From Actinomadura rayongensis (lineage in GTDB: Bacteria; Actinomycetota; Actinomycetes; Streptosporangiales; Streptosporangiaceae), in the NCBI RefSeq assembly GCF_009831215.1, contig NZ_WUTW01000007.1, forward strand, positions 1 to 64,000: 64,000 nt of DNA, given 5' to 3'. Positions within the stretch are counted from its first letter, which is position 1. Each line of letters begins with the position of its first letter. The translations under genes and the position numbers were made by a program. The notes beneath the pieces were generated by a model that did not search any database, had not been told where the DNA came from, and worked only from the letters and a program-made list of their open reading frames with translations. Below are positions 52,581 through 64,000 of the stretch, piece by piece.

Positions 52581-53221
52581 GGGATCAGCTCCTGTTCGGA
52601 ACGGTCCGCCGGGACGCGGGCCGCGCGCGGGTCGTGCGGCAGCGGCCACGGCGCGTACCGGGGATCGGGGACGGTCTTGGCGAACGTCGTCTCGCTCGCG
52701 ACGCGGAACCCGCGCCGCCGGTAGTTGGCGAGCGCGTTCGGGTGGTCGAGCGTGCTCGTGCGCAGCCAGACGCGGGCGGCGGGGCCGGTGTGCTCGGCCC
52801 AGGTCCGGCCGCGCTCCCAGGCGCGGCGGACGCACTCGGTCACCAGGTGGCCGCCGTTGCCGGCGCCGACGAACTCGGGCGTCAGCCCGACGAGGTGGAT
52901 CTCGGTGTCCCCGCCGGGCTGCGCCTCGATCTCGAAGAACCCGGCGAGCGTCCCGTCGGCGAGCGCGAGCCACACGCCGAGTTCGGGCCGGTCGACCCAG
53001 GCGCGCCAGTCGTCGTGCGTCCAGCCGAACCGGTCGGTCCAGCAGACGCGGGCGCCGACGACGGCGTACAGGGCGCGGCTGACGTCGGCGGACGGCCGCC
53101 GCGCCCGGCTGAGCGCGATCGGGACGTCCGGCGGCGGCGCGGGCCGCAGGTCGCCGGGGTCGAGCATCTCCAGCGCCCATTCGGTGACGTGAGGGATCAC
53201 CAAGGGCGCGGGTTCAGGCAC
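52577..53221 (-). CDS. GNAT-family N-acetyltransferase in the NRPS operon
   Basis: A 214-residue protein. [40 protein letters not shown] covers the GNAT beta-4 strand and the acetyl-CoA pyrophosphate loop (a variant Q/RxxGxG/A, here VGAGNGG). [19 protein letters not shown] is the C-terminal GNAT motif. The GTG start 53221 overlaps the MbtH stop by 8 nt, and its own stop overlaps the thioesterase start. It probably acylates an amine of the peptide or of a building block, for example a diamino acid side chain. The acceptor is inferred only from operon position. Confidence 0.87.
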   Translation of the reverse strand: MPEPAPLVIPHVTEWALEMLDPGDLRPAPPPDVPIALSRARRPSADVSRALYAVVGARVCWTDRFGWTHDDWRAWVDRPELGVWLALADGTLAGFFEIEAQPGGDTEIHLVGLTPEFVGAGNGGHLVTECVRRAWERGRTWAEHTGPAARVWLRTSTLDHPNALANYRRRGFRVASETTFAKTVPDPRYAPWPLPHDPRAARVPADRSEQELIP

Positions 53222-53423
53222 CCATCGCCTCGGCGAGGCTTTTCGGGCGCATGTCGGTCCAGTTCTCCTCGACGTAGGCCAGGCACGCGTCGCGGGAGTC
53301 CTCGGACTTGGCGACCGTCCACCCGGCGGGGACCTCGGCGAACGACGGCCACAACGAGTGCTGGCCCTCGTCGTTGACGAGCACCAGGTACGTGCCCTCG
53401 GGGTCCTCGAACGGGTTCGTCAT
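53214..53423 (-). CDS. MbtH-like protein (A-domain chaperone)
   Basis: A 69-residue protein with the full MbtH signature: [33 protein letters not shown], and [18 protein letters not shown]. The conserved Ser-Leu-Trp and second Trp pair are present. MbtH proteins bind adenylation domains and are needed for their folding or activity. The gene starts 51 bp after the second NRPS stop and overlaps the GNAT gene by 8 nt, so it is part of the operon. Confidence 0.97.
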   Translation of the reverse strand: MTNPFEDPEGTYLVLVNDEGQHSLWPSFAEVPAGWTVAKSEDSRDACLAYVEENWTDMRPKSLAEAMGA

Positions 53424-53474
53424 CGGGGGGCTCCTTCTTCCGGTGGGGTCGGGTGATGTCAGCGTAGCGGCCGG

Positions 53475-56400
53475 TCAGGGCCGCGCCGAGTGAAGTTTGT
53501 CCAGTTTGGCGGCGAGGACGGCGCCCATCTCGCGGACGGGCCCGGGTTCCATGAGGGCGTGGTGCTCGGCGTCCACCGGGTAGTCCTCGATGTCGCCGTC
53601 CACGAGCGGCGCCCAGTTCTCGGCGCCGGTGAGGTCGCCGTCCCTGCGTCCGCGCGTGGCCGTGAAGAACAGCACGTCGCCCCGGTAGCGGCCGGGGACG
53701 TACTTCTCGGCGTGCCGGATGCCGCCCGCGTAGTTGCGGTAGACGTTGCGGAGGCTGCGCTCGTCCAGGGTGGCGAGGGCGTCGCCGCGTTCGGCGAGGG
53801 CGGCCATGATGCGCGGGACGTCCGGTTCGCCGTGCTCGTCGGTCATGGACGCGTCGATGCCGATGCCGCCGAGCAGTTCGGGCAGCACCTCGCGGCGCTC
53901 GGAGTTCAGGTCCAGGCCGTGGAAGGAGTCGATCATGGCGAGCAGCGCGACGTCCTCCCCCAGCGCCTGGAACCGCAACGCCAGCTCGTAGGCGACGAGC
54001 CCGCCGAGCGACCAGCCGGCGAGGTGGTAGGGGCCGTGCGGCTGGACGGCCCGGATCTGCTCGATGTAGTCGGCGGCCATCTCCTCGACGGACTCGGGCA
54101 GCTCGTCCCGCGTGAACGCCCGCGCCTGGAGGCCGTAGACGGGCTGGTCGGGGCCGAGGTGGCGCTGGAACTGGAAGTAGCCCCAGGCCAGGCCGCCCGC
54201 CGGGTGGACGAAGAACAGCGGCGGCCGGGAGCCCTCCGTCCGGATCGGCAGCATGACCTCGAAGCCGAGGGTCGTCGCGGCGTCGTCCAGCTCGTCCAGC
54301 CGGGCCAGCGCCTCGACGGTCTGGTGGGTGAACACGTCGCGCGGCGTCAGCTCGATCCCGGCTTGCTTGGCGCGGGTGACGAGCTTGAGCGCGGTGACGC
54401 TGTCGCCGCCCAGCTCGAAGAAGCTGACGTCCGCGCCGACCCGGTCCAGGCCGAGCGCGTCGGCGACGGCGCGGCACAGCGCCTCCTCGCGCTCGGTGCG
54501 GGGCTCGCGGCCCGCGGCGCCGAACTCGGGGGCGGGCAGCGCGCGGCGGTCGAGCTTGCCGTTGGGGCCGGTGGGCAGCGTCGGCAGGGCGACGAACGCG
54601 GCGGGCACCATGTACTCGGGGAGCCGCGCGGCGACGTGGGCGCGCAGCTCCACCGGATCGACGGCGGCCCCGGCCGGGACGACGTAGGCCACGAGCCGCT
54701 TGACGCCGCCGTCCGTCCGGACGAGCGCGGCGGCGTGCGCGACGCCCGGGTGCGCGGCGAGCGCCGCCTCGACCTCGCCCGGCTCGATGCGGTACCCGCG
54801 GATCTTGACCTGGAAGTCGACGCGCTCGACGTACTCCAGCGTGCCGTCCGGACGGCGGCGCAGCAGGTCGCCGGTGCGGTACATGCGGTCGCCGGGCGCG
54901 CCGAACGGGTCGGCGACGAACCGCTCGGCGGTGAACCCCGGGCGGTGCAGGTACCCCCGACCGAGGCCCGCGCCCGCGACGTACGCCTCGCCGGTGACGC
55001 CGGGCGGGACGGGTTGAAGCGCCGCGTCCAGCACGTACACGCGCACCGAGTCGATCGGGAACCCGAGGACGGGCACCTGCTCGGCGGGGTCGGCGAGCGC
55101 GTCGCGCATCGCGACGATCGTGCTGTAGGTGGTGGCCTCGGTGGGTCCGTAGACGTTCCCGACTGCCGTGTCCGGGCACGCCGCGAGGACCTTGCGCATC
55201 GCGGCGACCGACCCCGCCTCGCCGCCGGTCAGGACCTCGCGCAGCCGCGCGAAGGCCGTCGGCCGCTCCTCGGCGACGAGGTTGAACAGCGTGGTCGTGA
55301 TGAACAGGCCGGTGACGTCCTCGGCGGCGATGACGCGTTCGAGCGTCGCGGTGTCGACCCGTCCGGGCGGGGCGACGACGGCGGTGCCGCCCGCGAGCAG
55401 CGGCGCCCACAGCTCGTAGGTGGAGGCGTCGAAGGCGTGCGGGGAGTGGACGAGGACGCGGTCGTGCGCGCCGGTGCGCATCCAGGCGTCCATCGCGAGG
55501 TCCACGACGTCGCCGTGGTTGAGCATCGCGCCCTTGGGCAGCCCGGTCGACCCGGACGTGAACATGACGTAGGCGAGCTGCTCGGGGTGGGCGGGGATCC
55601 CGGGGTCGGTGGCGGGGCAGCCGTTGACGTCGTCCACGGCGAGCACGTGGGCGGACACGTCCTTCACCCGGTCGCGGGTGGCGGCGTCCACGATGATGAC
55701 GGGCGCGTTCACCTCGTTCACGGCCCACTGGACGCGGTCGTCGGGGTAGCTCTCGTGGATCGGCGCGTACGCGGCGCCCGCCTTGAGGATCGCCAGCGTC
55801 GCGACGATGACGTCGGCCGAGCGCTGCACGAGCATCGCGACCCGTCCGTCGCGGCGGACGCCGAGCCCGATCAGCCGGTGCGCGAGGCGGTTGGCGCGCG
55901 CGTCCAGCTCGGCGTAGGTCAGGGTCGCTCCGCCGTGGACGCGCACCGCGACGGCGTCCGGCCGCGCGGCGGCGAGCGCGCCGAACCGGCCGGTGATCGT
56001 GCGGGGCTCGGCGACCTCGGTGCGGGGGCCCTGCCAGGCGTCCAGCAGGAGAGCGCGCTCCTCGGCGTCCAGGACGTCGATGCGGCCGAGCGGCAGGTCG
56101 GGCCGGTGCGCGATCGCGTCCAGGACGCGCAGCAGCCGCCGCATCACCCGCTCGGCGGCGGCCGTGTCGTAGAGGTCGGTGCGGTGGTCGACGCGCAGCG
56201 ACAGCCGCTCGCCCGGGACGGCCGCGAGCGCGAGCGGGTAGTGCGACGCGTCGTAGCCGCCGACGCCGTGCAGCGTGAGGCCGCCGAGGTCGGTGCCCGC
56301 GCCGCCGTCCTCCAGGGCCGGGTCGAACGGGTAGTTCTCCACGACGGTCATCGTGTCGAACAGCCGGCCCGCGCCGGTGAGCCGCTGGATGTCGGTGAGG

Positions 56401-57392
56401 CCGAGGTGGTGGTGCGGGAGCAGGTCGGCCTGCTCGCGCTGGAGCCGGGCGAGGGCGTCGGCGACGGTCGCGGACGGGTCCACGCGGACGCGGATCGGCA
56501 GCGTGTTGATGAACAGCCCGATCATCTGCTCGACGCCGGGCAGCTCGCCGGGACGGCCCGACACGGCCGCGCCGAACACGACGTCGGTGCGTCCGGTGAG
56601 CCGCGACAGGACGGTCCCCCACGCGAGCTGCAGCAGCGTGCTCAGCGTGACGCCGTGCGCGCGGGCGCGGGCGGTCAGCGCGGCGGTGGCGGACGGGTCC
56701 AGCAGGTGCCGGACGCGGCCGGGCTCGGCGCCGTCGGGCGGCTCGGGCGCGCCCGGCGCGACGAGGGTCGGCTCGTCCACCCCGGCGAGGGCGGCGCGCC
56801 AGGCGTCCTCGGCGGCGGGGCGGTCCTGGCGGGCGAGCCAGGCCAGGTAGTCCTTGTAGGGGGCGACGCGCGGCATCCCGGTGTCGTCGCCGCCGGTGAG
56901 GTAGAGCGCGAACAGCTCGGTCTGGAGGACGGGCGTGGACCAGCCGTCCAGCAGGATGTGGTGGTTCGTGAAGATCATCCGGTGCCGTCCGGGGCCGAGC
57001 CTCACGAGCGTGTAGCGCAGCAGCGGCGGCTTGGCCATGGCGAAGCCGCGCGCCCGCTCCCGGTCGGCGACGGCCTCGGCCTCCGTCTCGGCGTCCGGAC
57101 GGCCGGACAGGTCGATCTCCTCCCACGGCACGCGCACCCGCCGCTGGATCACCTGGACGGGCGTGCCGTCCTTGCGCTGGCGGAACCCGGCCCGCAGGTT
57201 CGCGTGCCGCGCGAGGACGGTCCCGGCGGCGGCGCGCAGCCGGGCCGCGTCCAGGTCGCCGCGCAGTTCCAGGACGAGCTGCGCGGTGTAGGAGTCGCCG
57301 TCGTCGTAGCGGGCGTGGAAGAACAGGCCCTGCTGGAGCGGGGAGAGCGGCCAGATGTCCTCAAGCTGCGATTCCTTCTTCGGCTCGGGCAT
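53475..57392 (-). CDS. NRPS terminal module, C-A-PCP-TE
   Basis: A 1305-residue synthetase. The C domain (1-440, HHILLDG active site) has a [15 protein letters not shown] start typical of DCL domains that accept a D-residue donor. The A domain (about 455-960, [21 protein letters not shown]) has pocket residues read as D-A-Y-F-L-G-V-T-Y-K, closest to aliphatic Ile/Val/Leu codes. PCP is [14 protein letters not shown], and TE (about 1070-1305) is [11 protein letters not shown]. Its ATG shares one base with the stop of the upstream NRPS (TGATG). It adds the last residue and releases the peptide by hydrolysis or cyclisation. Confidence 0.95.
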   Translation of the reverse strand: MPEPKKESQLEDIWPLSPLQQGLFFHARYDDGDSYTAQLVLELRGDLDAARLRAAAGTVLARHANLRAGFRQRKDGTPVQVIQRRVRVPWEEIDLSGRPDAETEAEAVADRERARGFAMAKPPLLRYTLVRLGPGRHRMIFTNHHILLDGWSTPVLQTELFALYLTGGDDTGMPRVAPYKDYLAWLARQDRPAAEDAWRAALAGVDEPTLVAPGAPEPPDGAEPGRVRHLLDPSATAALTARARAHGVTLSTLLQLAWGTVLSRLTGRTDVVFGAAVSGRPGELPGVEQMIGLFINTLPIRVRVDPSATVADALARLQREQADLLPHHHLGLTDIQRLTGAGRLFDTMTVVENYPFDPALEDGGAGTDLGGLTLHGVGGYDASHYPLALAAVPGERLSLRVDHRTDLYDTAAAERVMRRLLRVLDAIAHRPDLPLGRIDVLDAEERALLLDAWQGPRTEVAEPRTITGRFGALAAARPDAVAVRVHGGATLTYAELDARANRLAHRLIGLGVRRDGRVAMLVQRSADVIVATLAILKAGAAYAPIHESYPDDRVQWAVNEVNAPVIIVDAATRDRVKDVSAHVLAVDDVNGCPATDPGIPAHPEQLAYVMFTSGSTGLPKGAMLNHGDVVDLAMDAWMRTGAHDRVLVHSPHAFDASTYELWAPLLAGGTAVVAPPGRVDTATLERVIAAEDVTGLFITTTLFNLVAEERPTAFARLREVLTGGEAGSVAAMRKVLAACPDTAVGNVYGPTEATTYSTIVAMRDALADPAEQVPVLGFPIDSVRVYVLDAALQPVPPGVTGEAYVAGAGLGRGYLHRPGFTAERFVADPFGAPGDRMYRTGDLLRRRPDGTLEYVERVDFQVKIRGYRIEPGEVEAALAAHPGVAHAAALVRTDGGVKRLVAYVVPAGAAVDPVELRAHVAARLPEYMVPAAFVALPTLPTGPNGKLDRRALPAPEFGAAGREPRTEREEALCRAVADALGLDRVGADVSFFELGGDSVTALKLVTRAKQAGIELTPRDVFTHQTVEALARLDELDDAATTLGFEVMLPIRTEGSRPPLFFVHPAGGLAWGYFQFQRHLGPDQPVYGLQARAFTRDELPESVEEMAADYIEQIRAVQPHGPYHLAGWSLGGLVAYELALRFQALGEDVALLAMIDSFHGLDLNSERREVLPELLGGIGIDASMTDEHGEPDVPRIMAALAERGDALATLDERSLRNVYRNYAGGIRHAEKYVPGRYRGDVLFFTATRGRRDGDLTGAENWAPLVDGDIEDYPVDAEHHALMEPGPVREMGAVLAAKLDKLHSARP

Positions 57393-60300
57393 CAGTCCAG
57401 CTCCCATTCGTCGTCCAGTTCGGCGGCGAGCGCGTCGATCTCGTCCTGGTCCACCTCGACCAGCGCGAGGTCGGACGGGGTGAAGCCGCCGACGGGGCCG
57501 TCCGCCGCGCCCGCGACGTGCGCGACGAGGCCGCGCAGCGCGCCGGTCCAGCGGTCGGCGAGCGCGGCCACGTCGTCCTCGGCGAACAGCGCGCCCGCGT
57601 AGGTCCAGGTGGCGGTCAGCTCGGGGCCGCCGGGCAGGTCGCGGGTGTGGGCGTTGACCTCGATCGCGTGGACGAGGGCGAGCGCGTCGTCCTGTCCGCC
57701 CGCGAGCGCGCCGGACTCGGCGGCCGGGCTCCAGTCGCCGCCGGTCGCCGCCGCGCGGCCGAGGTAGTTGAACGCGAGCTGCGGCGTCCGCGCGCCGAGC
57801 CCGGCGCCCGCCGGGTTGAGATGGCGCAGCAGGCCGTGGCCGATGCCGTTGTCGGGGATCTCGCGGAGCTGTTCCTTCACCCGCTTCAGCGCGGTGCCGA
57901 CGGCCGGGCCGCCCGCGACGACCTCGTCCCAGGCGACCGTCCCGGCGTCCACGCGGACGGGGAAGATCGAGGTGAACCAGCCCGCCGTGCGCGACAGGTC
58001 CGCGCCGGGGACGATCTCCTCGCGGCCGTGGCCCTCCAGGTCCAGCAGGACCGGCGTGTCGTCGCCGGTCCCCCGGTCGCGGCGCCACGCGGCGACGGCG
58101 AGCGCGAGCGCGGTGAGCAGGACGTCGTTGGCGCGACCGTGGAACGCGGCGGGCACGTCGGTGAGCAGCGGGCCGGTGACGTCGGCGGGCAGCTCCACGG
58201 TCAGGTGCCGGGCCGTCGCGAACGTGTCGCGGGCCGGGTCGAGCGGGCGGGCGGCCAGGTCCGGGTCGGGCGCGGCCTCGATCTCGGCCCACAGCGGCAG
58301 TTCGGCGGTGCGGGCCGGGTCGGTGGCGGCGGCGGTGAGCCGCTGCGCCCAGCGGCGGAACGACGTCGGGACGGGTTCCAGCTCGCTTCCCGCCCACGCG
58401 GCGACGAGGTCGGGGAGCAGGATCCGCCAGGACACGCCGTCCACGACGAGGTGGTGCAGGGTGAGCAGCAGGCGGCCGGACGCGGCCGGTCCCGCGTCGA
58501 ACCAGACGAGGCGGGCGTTGATCCCGCGCGCCGGGTCGAGGGCGCGGCGGGCGGCCAGGGACTCGTCGTGCAGGACGGTCGCGAGCGCTTCTCCGTCCAG
58601 GCCGGTGACGTCCACGCGGCAGACGAGCTTCGCGGCGGCCACGGCACCGGGCTCGGGGATCTCGAACCGGCCGCCGTCGGCGCGCATCCGCAGGACGTCG
58701 TGGTGGTCGAGCAGCGTCTGCAGCGCCTCGGCGAGCCGGGTCTCGCCGAGGCCGGGCGGGACCTGGAGCAGCATCCGCTGGCTGTAGCCGGCGGTGGGGC
58801 CGTCGAGTTCGGTGAACCAGCGCAGGATCGGCGTCGGCGGGACCGGGCCGAGGGCCGCGCCGGGCGGTTCGGTCTCGACCGTCTCGCCGGCCGGGCGCGC
58901 GGTGCGGGCGAGGGCTTCGACGGTCTGGTGCTGGAAGACGTCGCGCGGCGAGATGACCAGGCCGGACTGGCGGGCGCGGGAGACGAGCTGGATCGCGATG
59001 ATCGAGTCGCCGCCCAGGTCGAAGAACCCGTCGTCCACGCCGACCCGCTCCAGGCCGAGGACTTCGGCGAACAGGCCCGCCAGCGTCTCTTCCTCGGGCG
59101 TGCTCGGCGCGCGGGAGGACGCGGCGGCGGCGAAGTCGGGGGCGGGCAGGGCGCGGCGGTCGAGCTTGCCGTTGGGGGTGAGCGGCAGGGCGTCCAGGGA
59201 CACGACCGTGGCCGGGACCATGTGGTCGGCCAAGGTCCGGTTCGCGAAGGTGCGCAGCTCGCGGGAGTCGATCGCGGCGCCCTCGGCGGGGACGGCGTAG
59301 GCGATGAGGCGTTCGTCGCGGACGATCACCGCGACGTCGGTGACGGTCTCGTGCCGGGCCAGGACGGCTTCGATCTCTCCGGGCTCGATCCGGAAGCCGC
59401 GCAGCTGGACCTGCTGGTCGGCGCGGCCGAGGTATTCGAGATTCCCGGACGTGTTCCAGCGCGCGAGGTCGCCCGTCCGGTACATGCGGGTGCCCGGCTT
59501 GCCGTACGGGTCGGCGACGAACCGTTCAGCCGACAGCCCGGGGCGGTTCAGATACCCGCGCGCCAGGCCCGCGCCCGCCACGTACAGCTCACCGGCCACA
59601 CCCGCCGGGACGGGCTGGAGCCGGTCGTCCAGGACGTAGATCCGCAGGTCGGGGATGCCGACGCCGATCGTGCTGCCGGGCGCGGTCTCCGCGTGCACCT
59701 GGTCCAGCGCGAGGTGGGAGACGTGGACGGTCGTCTCCGTGATCCCGTACATGTTGACCAGGCGCGGGGCGTCGTCGGCGTGCCGGGAGTACCAGTCGGC
59801 CAGACGGCCCAGTTCGAGAGCTTCCCCGCCGAACACCACGTACCGCAGCGCCAGATCCTGGCCGGGGTTCTCCCGGTCGGCGGCCATGAGCTGGTAGAAC
59901 GCCGACGGCGTCTGGTTCAGCACCGTCACCCGCTCGGCGACCAGCAGCTTCAGGAAGTCCTCCGGCGACCGCGACGTCAGATACGGCACCACGACCAGAC
60001 GGCCGCCGTACAGCAGCGGACCCCACAACTCCCACACCGAGAAGTCGAACGCGTAGGAGTGGAACAGCGTCCAGACATCGTCCGGGCCGAAGTCGAACCA
60101 CGGCTCGGTGGAGCGCAGCAGCCGCACCACGTTCCGGTGCGGGACGACCACGCCCTTGGGACGCCCGGTGGAACCGGACGTGTAAATGACGTACGCGGGA
60201 TTGTCCGGGGACAGCGCGACGTCCGGTGCGGTGGCCGGGTATCCGCTCTCGGGGTTCTCGTCCAGGTTCAGGCGCTCGACGCCGTCGGGCAGCGCGCCCG

Positions 60301-63300
60301 CCGCCGTGGTGATCGCGAGGGCGGGACGCGCGTCGTCCAGCATGTACGCGATGCGCTCGGCCGGGTAGTCCGGGTCGACCGGGACGTACGCCGCCCCGGC
60401 CTTCAGCACGCCCAGAATCGCCACGACCAGATCCGCCGAACGCGGCAGCGCAAGCGCCACGAACTGTTCCGGGCGGACGCCGCGCCCCACCAGCAGGTGC
60501 GCGAGACGGTTGGCGCGGGCTTCGACCTCGGCGTAGGTGAGCGTGACGCCCTCGAACGTCACGGCCGGGGCGTCCGGACGCTCCGCCGCGCGGGCGGCGA
60601 ACGCGGCCGGGATCGTGTCCGCGTCGAGCCGGGGCGCGAACCCGGCGGGCAGGCCGGGGCCGGCGGGCCAGCGGCGCAGCAGCGTGCGGCGCTCGGCGCG
60701 GTCCAGGATCTCGGCGGTCCCGACGGGCGCGTCCGGCGCGGCGACCAGCTCCCCGACGAACCGGACGAACCGCTCGGCGATCGACGTCGCCGTGGCCGCG
60801 TCGAACAGGTCGAGCGCGTACTCCAGGTGCGCCTCGATCCCGGCGGGCGCGCCGTCGGCGTGCCGTTCCTCCAGGTAGAGGGACAGGTCGTACTTGGCGG
60901 TGCCGAGCGGCATCGGCTCGGGGGCGGCGGTCAGGCCGTCCAGCTCCAGCGTCGCCTCGGGGTTGTTCTGGAACGACAGCGCGACCTGGAACAGCGGGTG
61001 CCGGGCCATCGAACGCGCCGGGTTGAGGACGTCCACCAGCTTCTCGAACGGCAGGTCCTGGTGGGCGTAGGCGGCGAGGTCGGCCTCCTTCACCCGGGCG
61101 ATCAGCTCACGGAACGACGGGTCGCCGGACGTGTCGGTCCGCAGGACGAGCATGTTGACGAACATGCCGACGAGATCGTCCAGGGCCTCGTCCGTGCGGC
61201 CCGCGATCGGCGACCCGACCGGAACGTCCGTGCCCGCGCCGAGCCGCGTCAGCAGCGCGGCGTACGCGGCCTGCATGACCATGAACAGGCTCGCGCCGCT
61301 CTCGCGCGCGAGGGCGCGGAGCCCGGCGTGCACGTCGGCGTCGAGGGTGAACGGGATCGTCCCGCCCCGGTGGGACGCGCGGGCGGGGCGCGGCCGGTCG
61401 GCGGGCAGCGGCAGTTCCTCCGGCAGGCCCGCCAAAGCGCCCTGCCAGTAGGCGATCTGCCGGGCGATCAGGCTGGACGGGTCGTCCTCGGAACCGAACA
61501 GCTCACGCTGCCACAACGTGTAGTCCGCGTACTGGACGGGCAGCGGCGTCCACTCGGGCGCGCGTCCGTCCGCGCGGGCCGCGTAGGCGACGATCAGGTC
61601 CCGCGCGAGCGGCGCCATCGACCAGCCGTCCCCCGCGATGTGGTGCAGCACGAGCAGCACCACGTGTTCATTGGGAGAGAACCGAAACAGCCGGGCGCGC
61701 AGCGGCGGCTCCACCGACAGGTCGAAGCCCTGCCCGACGGCGGCGGCGAGCGCGGCGGGCAGCCGGGCCGCGTCGGTCTCGGTCACGACCAGCGGCGGCC
61801 GGGCCGTCGCGGCGTCCAGGACGAGCTGGCGCGGCGTCCCCGACGCGTCCGGGAAGATCGTCCGCAGCGGCTCGTGCCGGGCCACGACATCGCCGAGCGC
61901 CGCGTCCAGCGCCGCCGCGTCCAGGGCGCCGCGCAGCCGCAGCGCGACCGGCATCGCGAACGTCGCCGACGGCCCCTCGAACCGGTTGAGGAACCACAAC
62001 CTCTGCTGCGCGTACGACAGCGGCACCGGGTCGGGCCGGACGGCCGGGACGAGCGGCGGCCGGGCCGTCCCTGCGGCCTCGGCGAGCCGGGCCGCCAGCC
62101 CCGCGACGGTCGGCGCCTCGAACAGCGCCCGCACCGGCAGTTCCGCGCCGAACGCCGACCGGACGCGGCTGACCAGCCGGGTCGCGGTGAGCGAGTCGCC
62201 GCCGAGGTCGAAGAACGAGTCGTTCGCGCCGACCGGCGCGGTGCCGAGCACGTCGGCGAACAGCCCGCACAGGATCTCCTCCTGCGGGGTGCGCGGGCCG
62301 CGCCCGGCGGTCTCGGCGGCGTCCGGCGCGGGCAGCGCGCGGCGGTCCACCTTGCCGCTGACGGTGAGCGGCAGCGCGTCCAGGACGGTCACCGACGCGG
62401 GCACCATGTACTCGGGCAGGCGGGCTGCGGCGTGGCGGCGCAGCGCGGCCGGGTCCAGCCCGGCGGGTGCGACGTAGGCGGCGAGCCGGTCGTCGCGGAC
62501 GACGACCGCGGCCTGCGCGACGTCCGGATGCGCGGCGAGCACGCTCTCGACCTCGCCCAGTTCGACCCGGTAGCCGCGGATCTTCACCTGATCGTCGGCG
62601 CGGCCGAGGTATTCGGCGATCCGGGGGTCGCCGGTCCAGCGGACGAGGTCGCCCGTCCGGTACATGCGGTCGCCGGGCGCGCCGAACGGGTCGGCGACGA
62701 ACCGCTCGGCGGTCGCGCCGGGCCGCCCGTGGTAGCCGCGCGCGAGCTGGCCGCCCGCCAGGTACAGCTCGCCGGGGACGCCGGGCGGGACGGGCTGCAG
62801 CGCCGCGTCCAGCACATAGGCGCGCACGCCCCGGCGCGGCGCGCCGATCGCCGGGCGCTCGGCGGCGGCGAACCGGTGGTCGAGGACGTCGACGGTCGCC
62901 TCGGTCGGGCCGTAGAAGTTGCGGGCCTCCACGCCGGGCAGGGCGCGCAGCTCGTCCCACAGCGCGGCCCCGACCGCCTCGCCGCCGAGCAGCAGGTGCC
63001 CGGGCAGGTGGCGGCCGTCGGGTTCGAGCAGGCCGGACTCGCGCAACGACTGCAGATGCGACGGCGTGGTGTTGATGAGGTCGACGCGGTGTTCGGCGAC
63101 GTATTCGGCGAACGCCTCGACGTCCCGGCGCGTCCGGTCGTCGATCAGATGCAGTTCGTGGCCGTGGAACATCCACAGCAGGCCCATCCACGACGTGTCG
63201 AACGAGAACGACGCCAGATGGGCGAAGCGGAGGCGCCGACCGCCCGCCGCCGCGACGGCCGGGTCGAAGAACGCCGTCCGGTGCGCCTCGTAGTACGCGA

Positions 63301-64000
63301 GGACGGCCGCGTGCGGCACGGCGACGCCCTTCGGACGCCCGGTCGAGCCCGACGTGTAGATGACGTACGCGGTGTTGCCCGGCCGGACGCCGCTCGGTGA
63401 CAGGGGCGGTGCGTCGGCGGGCAGGTCGTCCAGCGCGATGCGGCCGGGCGCGTCCGGGACGAGGTCGCCGGTCGTCACGGTCAGGACGGGACGCGCGTCC
63501 TCCAGCATGTACGCGATCCGGTCGGCCGGATACGCCGGGTCGATCGGCACGTACGCGGCGCCCGCCCTGTGCGCGGCGAGGATCGCGACGACGATCTCCG
63601 GGACGCGCGGCAGCACGACCGCGACCCGGTCCTCCGGCCCCGCGCCGCGCGCGGCCAGCTCCCCCGCGAGCCGGGACGCGCGGGCGTCCAGCTCGGCGTA
63701 GGTGAGCGCGGTGTCCCCCGCGATGAGCGCGACCGCGTCCGGCGTCGCGGCGGCGCGCTCGGCGAACAGGTCGGCGAGCGTCCCCGGACGCTGCGCGGTG
63801 CCGGTGGCGTTCCAGGCGGCGAGCGCGGCCAGGTCGTCCGGCCCGGCGAGGGCGAGCGCGCCGATCGGCGTGCCGGGATCGTCCGCGACGGCCTCAAGAA
63901 CGCGCCGGACGCGGGCGAGCAGCGCTTCGGCCGTGTCGCGCGCGTAGACGTCGGGCCGATAGTGCAGACGCAGTTGCAGTTCCGGGCCGGGCGCGGCGAC
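57392..64000 (-). CDS. NRPS, partial: ...C-A-PCP-C-A-PCP-E
   Basis: 2202 residues are visible; the 5' end is beyond the window. Order: end of a C domain, A1 ([11 protein letters not shown]), PCP1 ([14 protein letters not shown]), C (HHIAGDGWS), A2, PCP2 ([14 protein letters not shown]) and E ([13 protein letters not shown]). The A2 pocket reads D-F-W-N-V-G-M-V-H-K, the classic threonine code, and is followed by E, so D-Thr or D-allo-Thr is expected. The A1 pocket, D-T-M-N-L-G-F-V-D-K, matches no code I can name. The acidic C-terminal tail ([21 protein letters not shown]) may dock to the next synthetase. Confidence 0.95.
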   Translation of the reverse strand, partial: VAAPGPELQLRLHYRPDVYARDTAEALLARVRRVLEAVADDPGTPIGALALAGPDDLAALAAWNATGTAQRPGTLADLFAERAAATPDAVALIAGDTALTYAELDARASRLAGELAARGAGPEDRVAVVLPRVPEIVVAILAAHRAGAAYVPIDPAYPADRIAYMLEDARPVLTVTTGDLVPDAPGRIALDDLPADAPPLSPSGVRPGNTAYVIYTSGSTGRPKGVAVPHAAVLAYYEAHRTAFFDPAVAAAGGRRLRFAHLASFSFDTSWMGLLWMFHGHELHLIDDRTRRDVEAFAEYVAEHRVDLINTTPSHLQSLRESGLLEPDGRHLPGHLLLGGEAVGAALWDELRALPGVEARNFYGPTEATVDVLDHRFAAAERPAIGAPRRGVRAYVLDAALQPVPPGVPGELYLAGGQLARGYHGRPGATAERFVADPFGAPGDRMYRTGDLVRWTGDPRIAEYLGRADDQVKIRGYRVELGEVESVLAAHPDVAQAAVVVRDDRLAAYVAPAGLDPAALRRHAAARLPEYMVPASVTVLDALPLTVSGKVDRRALPAPDAAETAGRGPRTPQEEILCGLFADVLGTAPVGANDSFFDLGGDSLTATRLVSRVRSAFGAELPVRALFEAPTVAGLAARLAEAAGTARPPLVPAVRPDPVPLSYAQQRLWFLNRFEGPSATFAMPVALRLRGALDAAALDAALGDVVARHEPLRTIFPDASGTPRQLVLDAATARPPLVVTETDAARLPAALAAAVGQGFDLSVEPPLRARLFRFSPNEHVVLLVLHHIAGDGWSMAPLARDLIVAYAARADGRAPEWTPLPVQYADYTLWQRELFGSEDDPSSLIARQIAYWQGALAGLPEELPLPADRPRPARASHRGGTIPFTLDADVHAGLRALARESGASLFMVMQAAYAALLTRLGAGTDVPVGSPIAGRTDEALDDLVGMFVNMLVLRTDTSGDPSFRELIARVKEADLAAYAHQDLPFEKLVDVLNPARSMARHPLFQVALSFQNNPEATLELDGLTAAPEPMPLGTAKYDLSLYLEERHADGAPAGIEAHLEYALDLFDAATATSIAERFVRFVGELVAAPDAPVGTAEILDRAERRTLLRRWPAGPGLPAGFAPRLDADTIPAAFAARAAERPDAPAVTFEGVTLTYAEVEARANRLAHLLVGRGVRPEQFVALALPRSADLVVAILGVLKAGAAYVPVDPDYPAERIAYMLDDARPALAITTAAGALPDGVERLNLDENPESGYPATAPDVALSPDNPAYVIYTSGSTGRPKGVVVPHRNVVRLLRSTEPWFDFGPDDVWTLFHSYAFDFSVWELWGPLLYGGRLVVVPYLTSRSPEDFLKLLVAERVTVLNQTPSAFYQLMAADRENPGQDLALRYVVFGGEALELGRLADWYSRHADDAPRLVNMYGITETTVHVSHLALDQVHAETAPGSTIGVGIPDLRIYVLDDRLQPVPAGVAGELYVAGAGLARGYLNRPGLSAERFVADPYGKPGTRMYRTGDLARWNTSGNLEYLGRADQQVQLRGFRIEPGEIEAVLARHETVTDVAVIVRDERLIAYAVPAEGAAIDSRELRTFANRTLADHMVPATVVSLDALPLTPNGKLDRRALPAPDFAAAASSRAPSTPEEETLAGLFAEVLGLERVGVDDGFFDLGGDSIIAIQLVSRARQSGLVISPRDVFQHQTVEALARTARPAGETVETEPPGAALGPVPPTPILRWFTELDGPTAGYSQRMLLQVPPGLGETRLAEALQTLLDHHDVLRMRADGGRFEIPEPGAVAAAKLVCRVDVTGLDGEALATVLHDESLAARRALDPARGINARLVWFDAGPAASGRLLLTLHHLVVDGVSWRILLPDLVAAWAGSELEPVPTSFRRWAQRLTAAATDPARTAELPLWAEIEAAPDPDLAARPLDPARDTFATARHLTVELPADVTGPLLTDVPAAFHGRANDVLLTALALAVAAWRRDRGTGDDTPVLLDLEGHGREEIVPGADLSRTAGWFTSIFPVRVDAGTVAWDEVVAGGPAVGTALKRVKEQLREIPDNGIGHGLLRHLNPAGAGLGARTPQLAFNYLGRAAATGGDWSPAAESGALAGGQDDALALVHAIEVNAHTRDLPGGPELTATWTYAGALFAEDDVAALADRWTGALRGLVAHVAGAADGPVGGFTPSDLALVEVDQDEIDALAAELDDEWELD

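Noticed and set aside
53490-57602. A 1370-codon plus-strand open frame opposite the C-A-PCP-TE NRPS
   Set aside because: Same reason: a composition-driven shadow without motifs.
57518-63400. A 1960-codon plus-strand open frame opposite the NRPS
   Set aside because: It is an antisense shadow of the NRPS, whose own frame carries all core motifs.
51849-64000. Assignment of the NRPS cluster as a hydroxamate or catechol siderophore locus
   Set aside because: No ornithine/lysine hydroxylase, DHB genes or siderophore transporter is in the window. MbtH and GNAT alone do not prove it.

Overview
The window is a very GC-rich actinomycete chromosome segment. Third codon positions are almost all G or C, which also produces long antisense shadow ORFs. 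The gene content (DUF397 protein beside an RsbW-like ATPase, DUF5999, an AfsR-type SARP regulator, a DUF574-type SAM methyltransferase, MbtH/NRPS genes) suggests a filamentous actinomycete of the Actinomadura/Streptosporangiales or Streptomyces type. The genus is inference. No rRNA, tRNA, CRISPR array, transposase or integrase was seen.

Layout. 0-9 kb holds an MFS exporter, an acyl-CoA/AMP ligase, a DUF397/ATPase regulatory pair around a symmetric TGCA-box region, trehalose-6-phosphate synthase, two paralogous small membrane-anchored proteins flanking a DUF5999 protein, and a secreted GDSL esterase. 9-21 kb is rich in nucleases and NTPases: an RNase H-like protein, a beta-CASP metallo-beta-lactamase nuclease translationally coupled (GTGA) to a 1951-residue P-loop ATPase, then, divergently, a MazG/dCTPase-like pyrophosphohydrolase and a DUF4041/T5orf172 GIY-YIG nuclease. 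This is the best candidate for an undescribed conflict or defence system. 21-26 kb has a SARP/NB-ARC/TPR regulator and an MFS exporter. 26.2-27.0 kb carries two head-to-head gene remnants of a phosphonate-catabolism type locus.

27-30 kb holds an operon for an SPFH protein, a ribbon-helix-helix protein and a GPP34 protein behind a 16-bp palindrome, followed by an acyltransferase and a DEDDh exonuclease. 30-35 kb has a TetR/MFS divergent pair with two matching operators, an MscS channel and a CocE-like hydrolase. 35-37.4 kb is a serpin lipoprotein - GGCT-like - PrxQ operon with ATGA overlaps. 37.5-45.8 kb has a glycosyltransferase, a large LuxR regulator, a TetR-controlled MFS exporter, a PadR/membrane-protein pair and an MBL hydrolase. 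45.9-49.1 kb encodes a NACHT (NLR-like) NTPase whose 3' part is clearly poorer in GC than its surroundings, which suggests transfer. MOSC, aldo/keto reductase and SAM methyltransferase genes follow.

51.8-64 kb is the distal end of a non-ribosomal peptide gene cluster, all on the minus strand and tightly overlapped: NRPS (cut by the window edge; ...C-A-PCP-C-A(Thr code)-PCP-E), NRPS (C-A-PCP-TE), MbtH, GNAT acetyltransferase and type II thioesterase. The visible part assembles at least three residues, the second predicted to be D-configured threonine, and releases them through the terminal TE.
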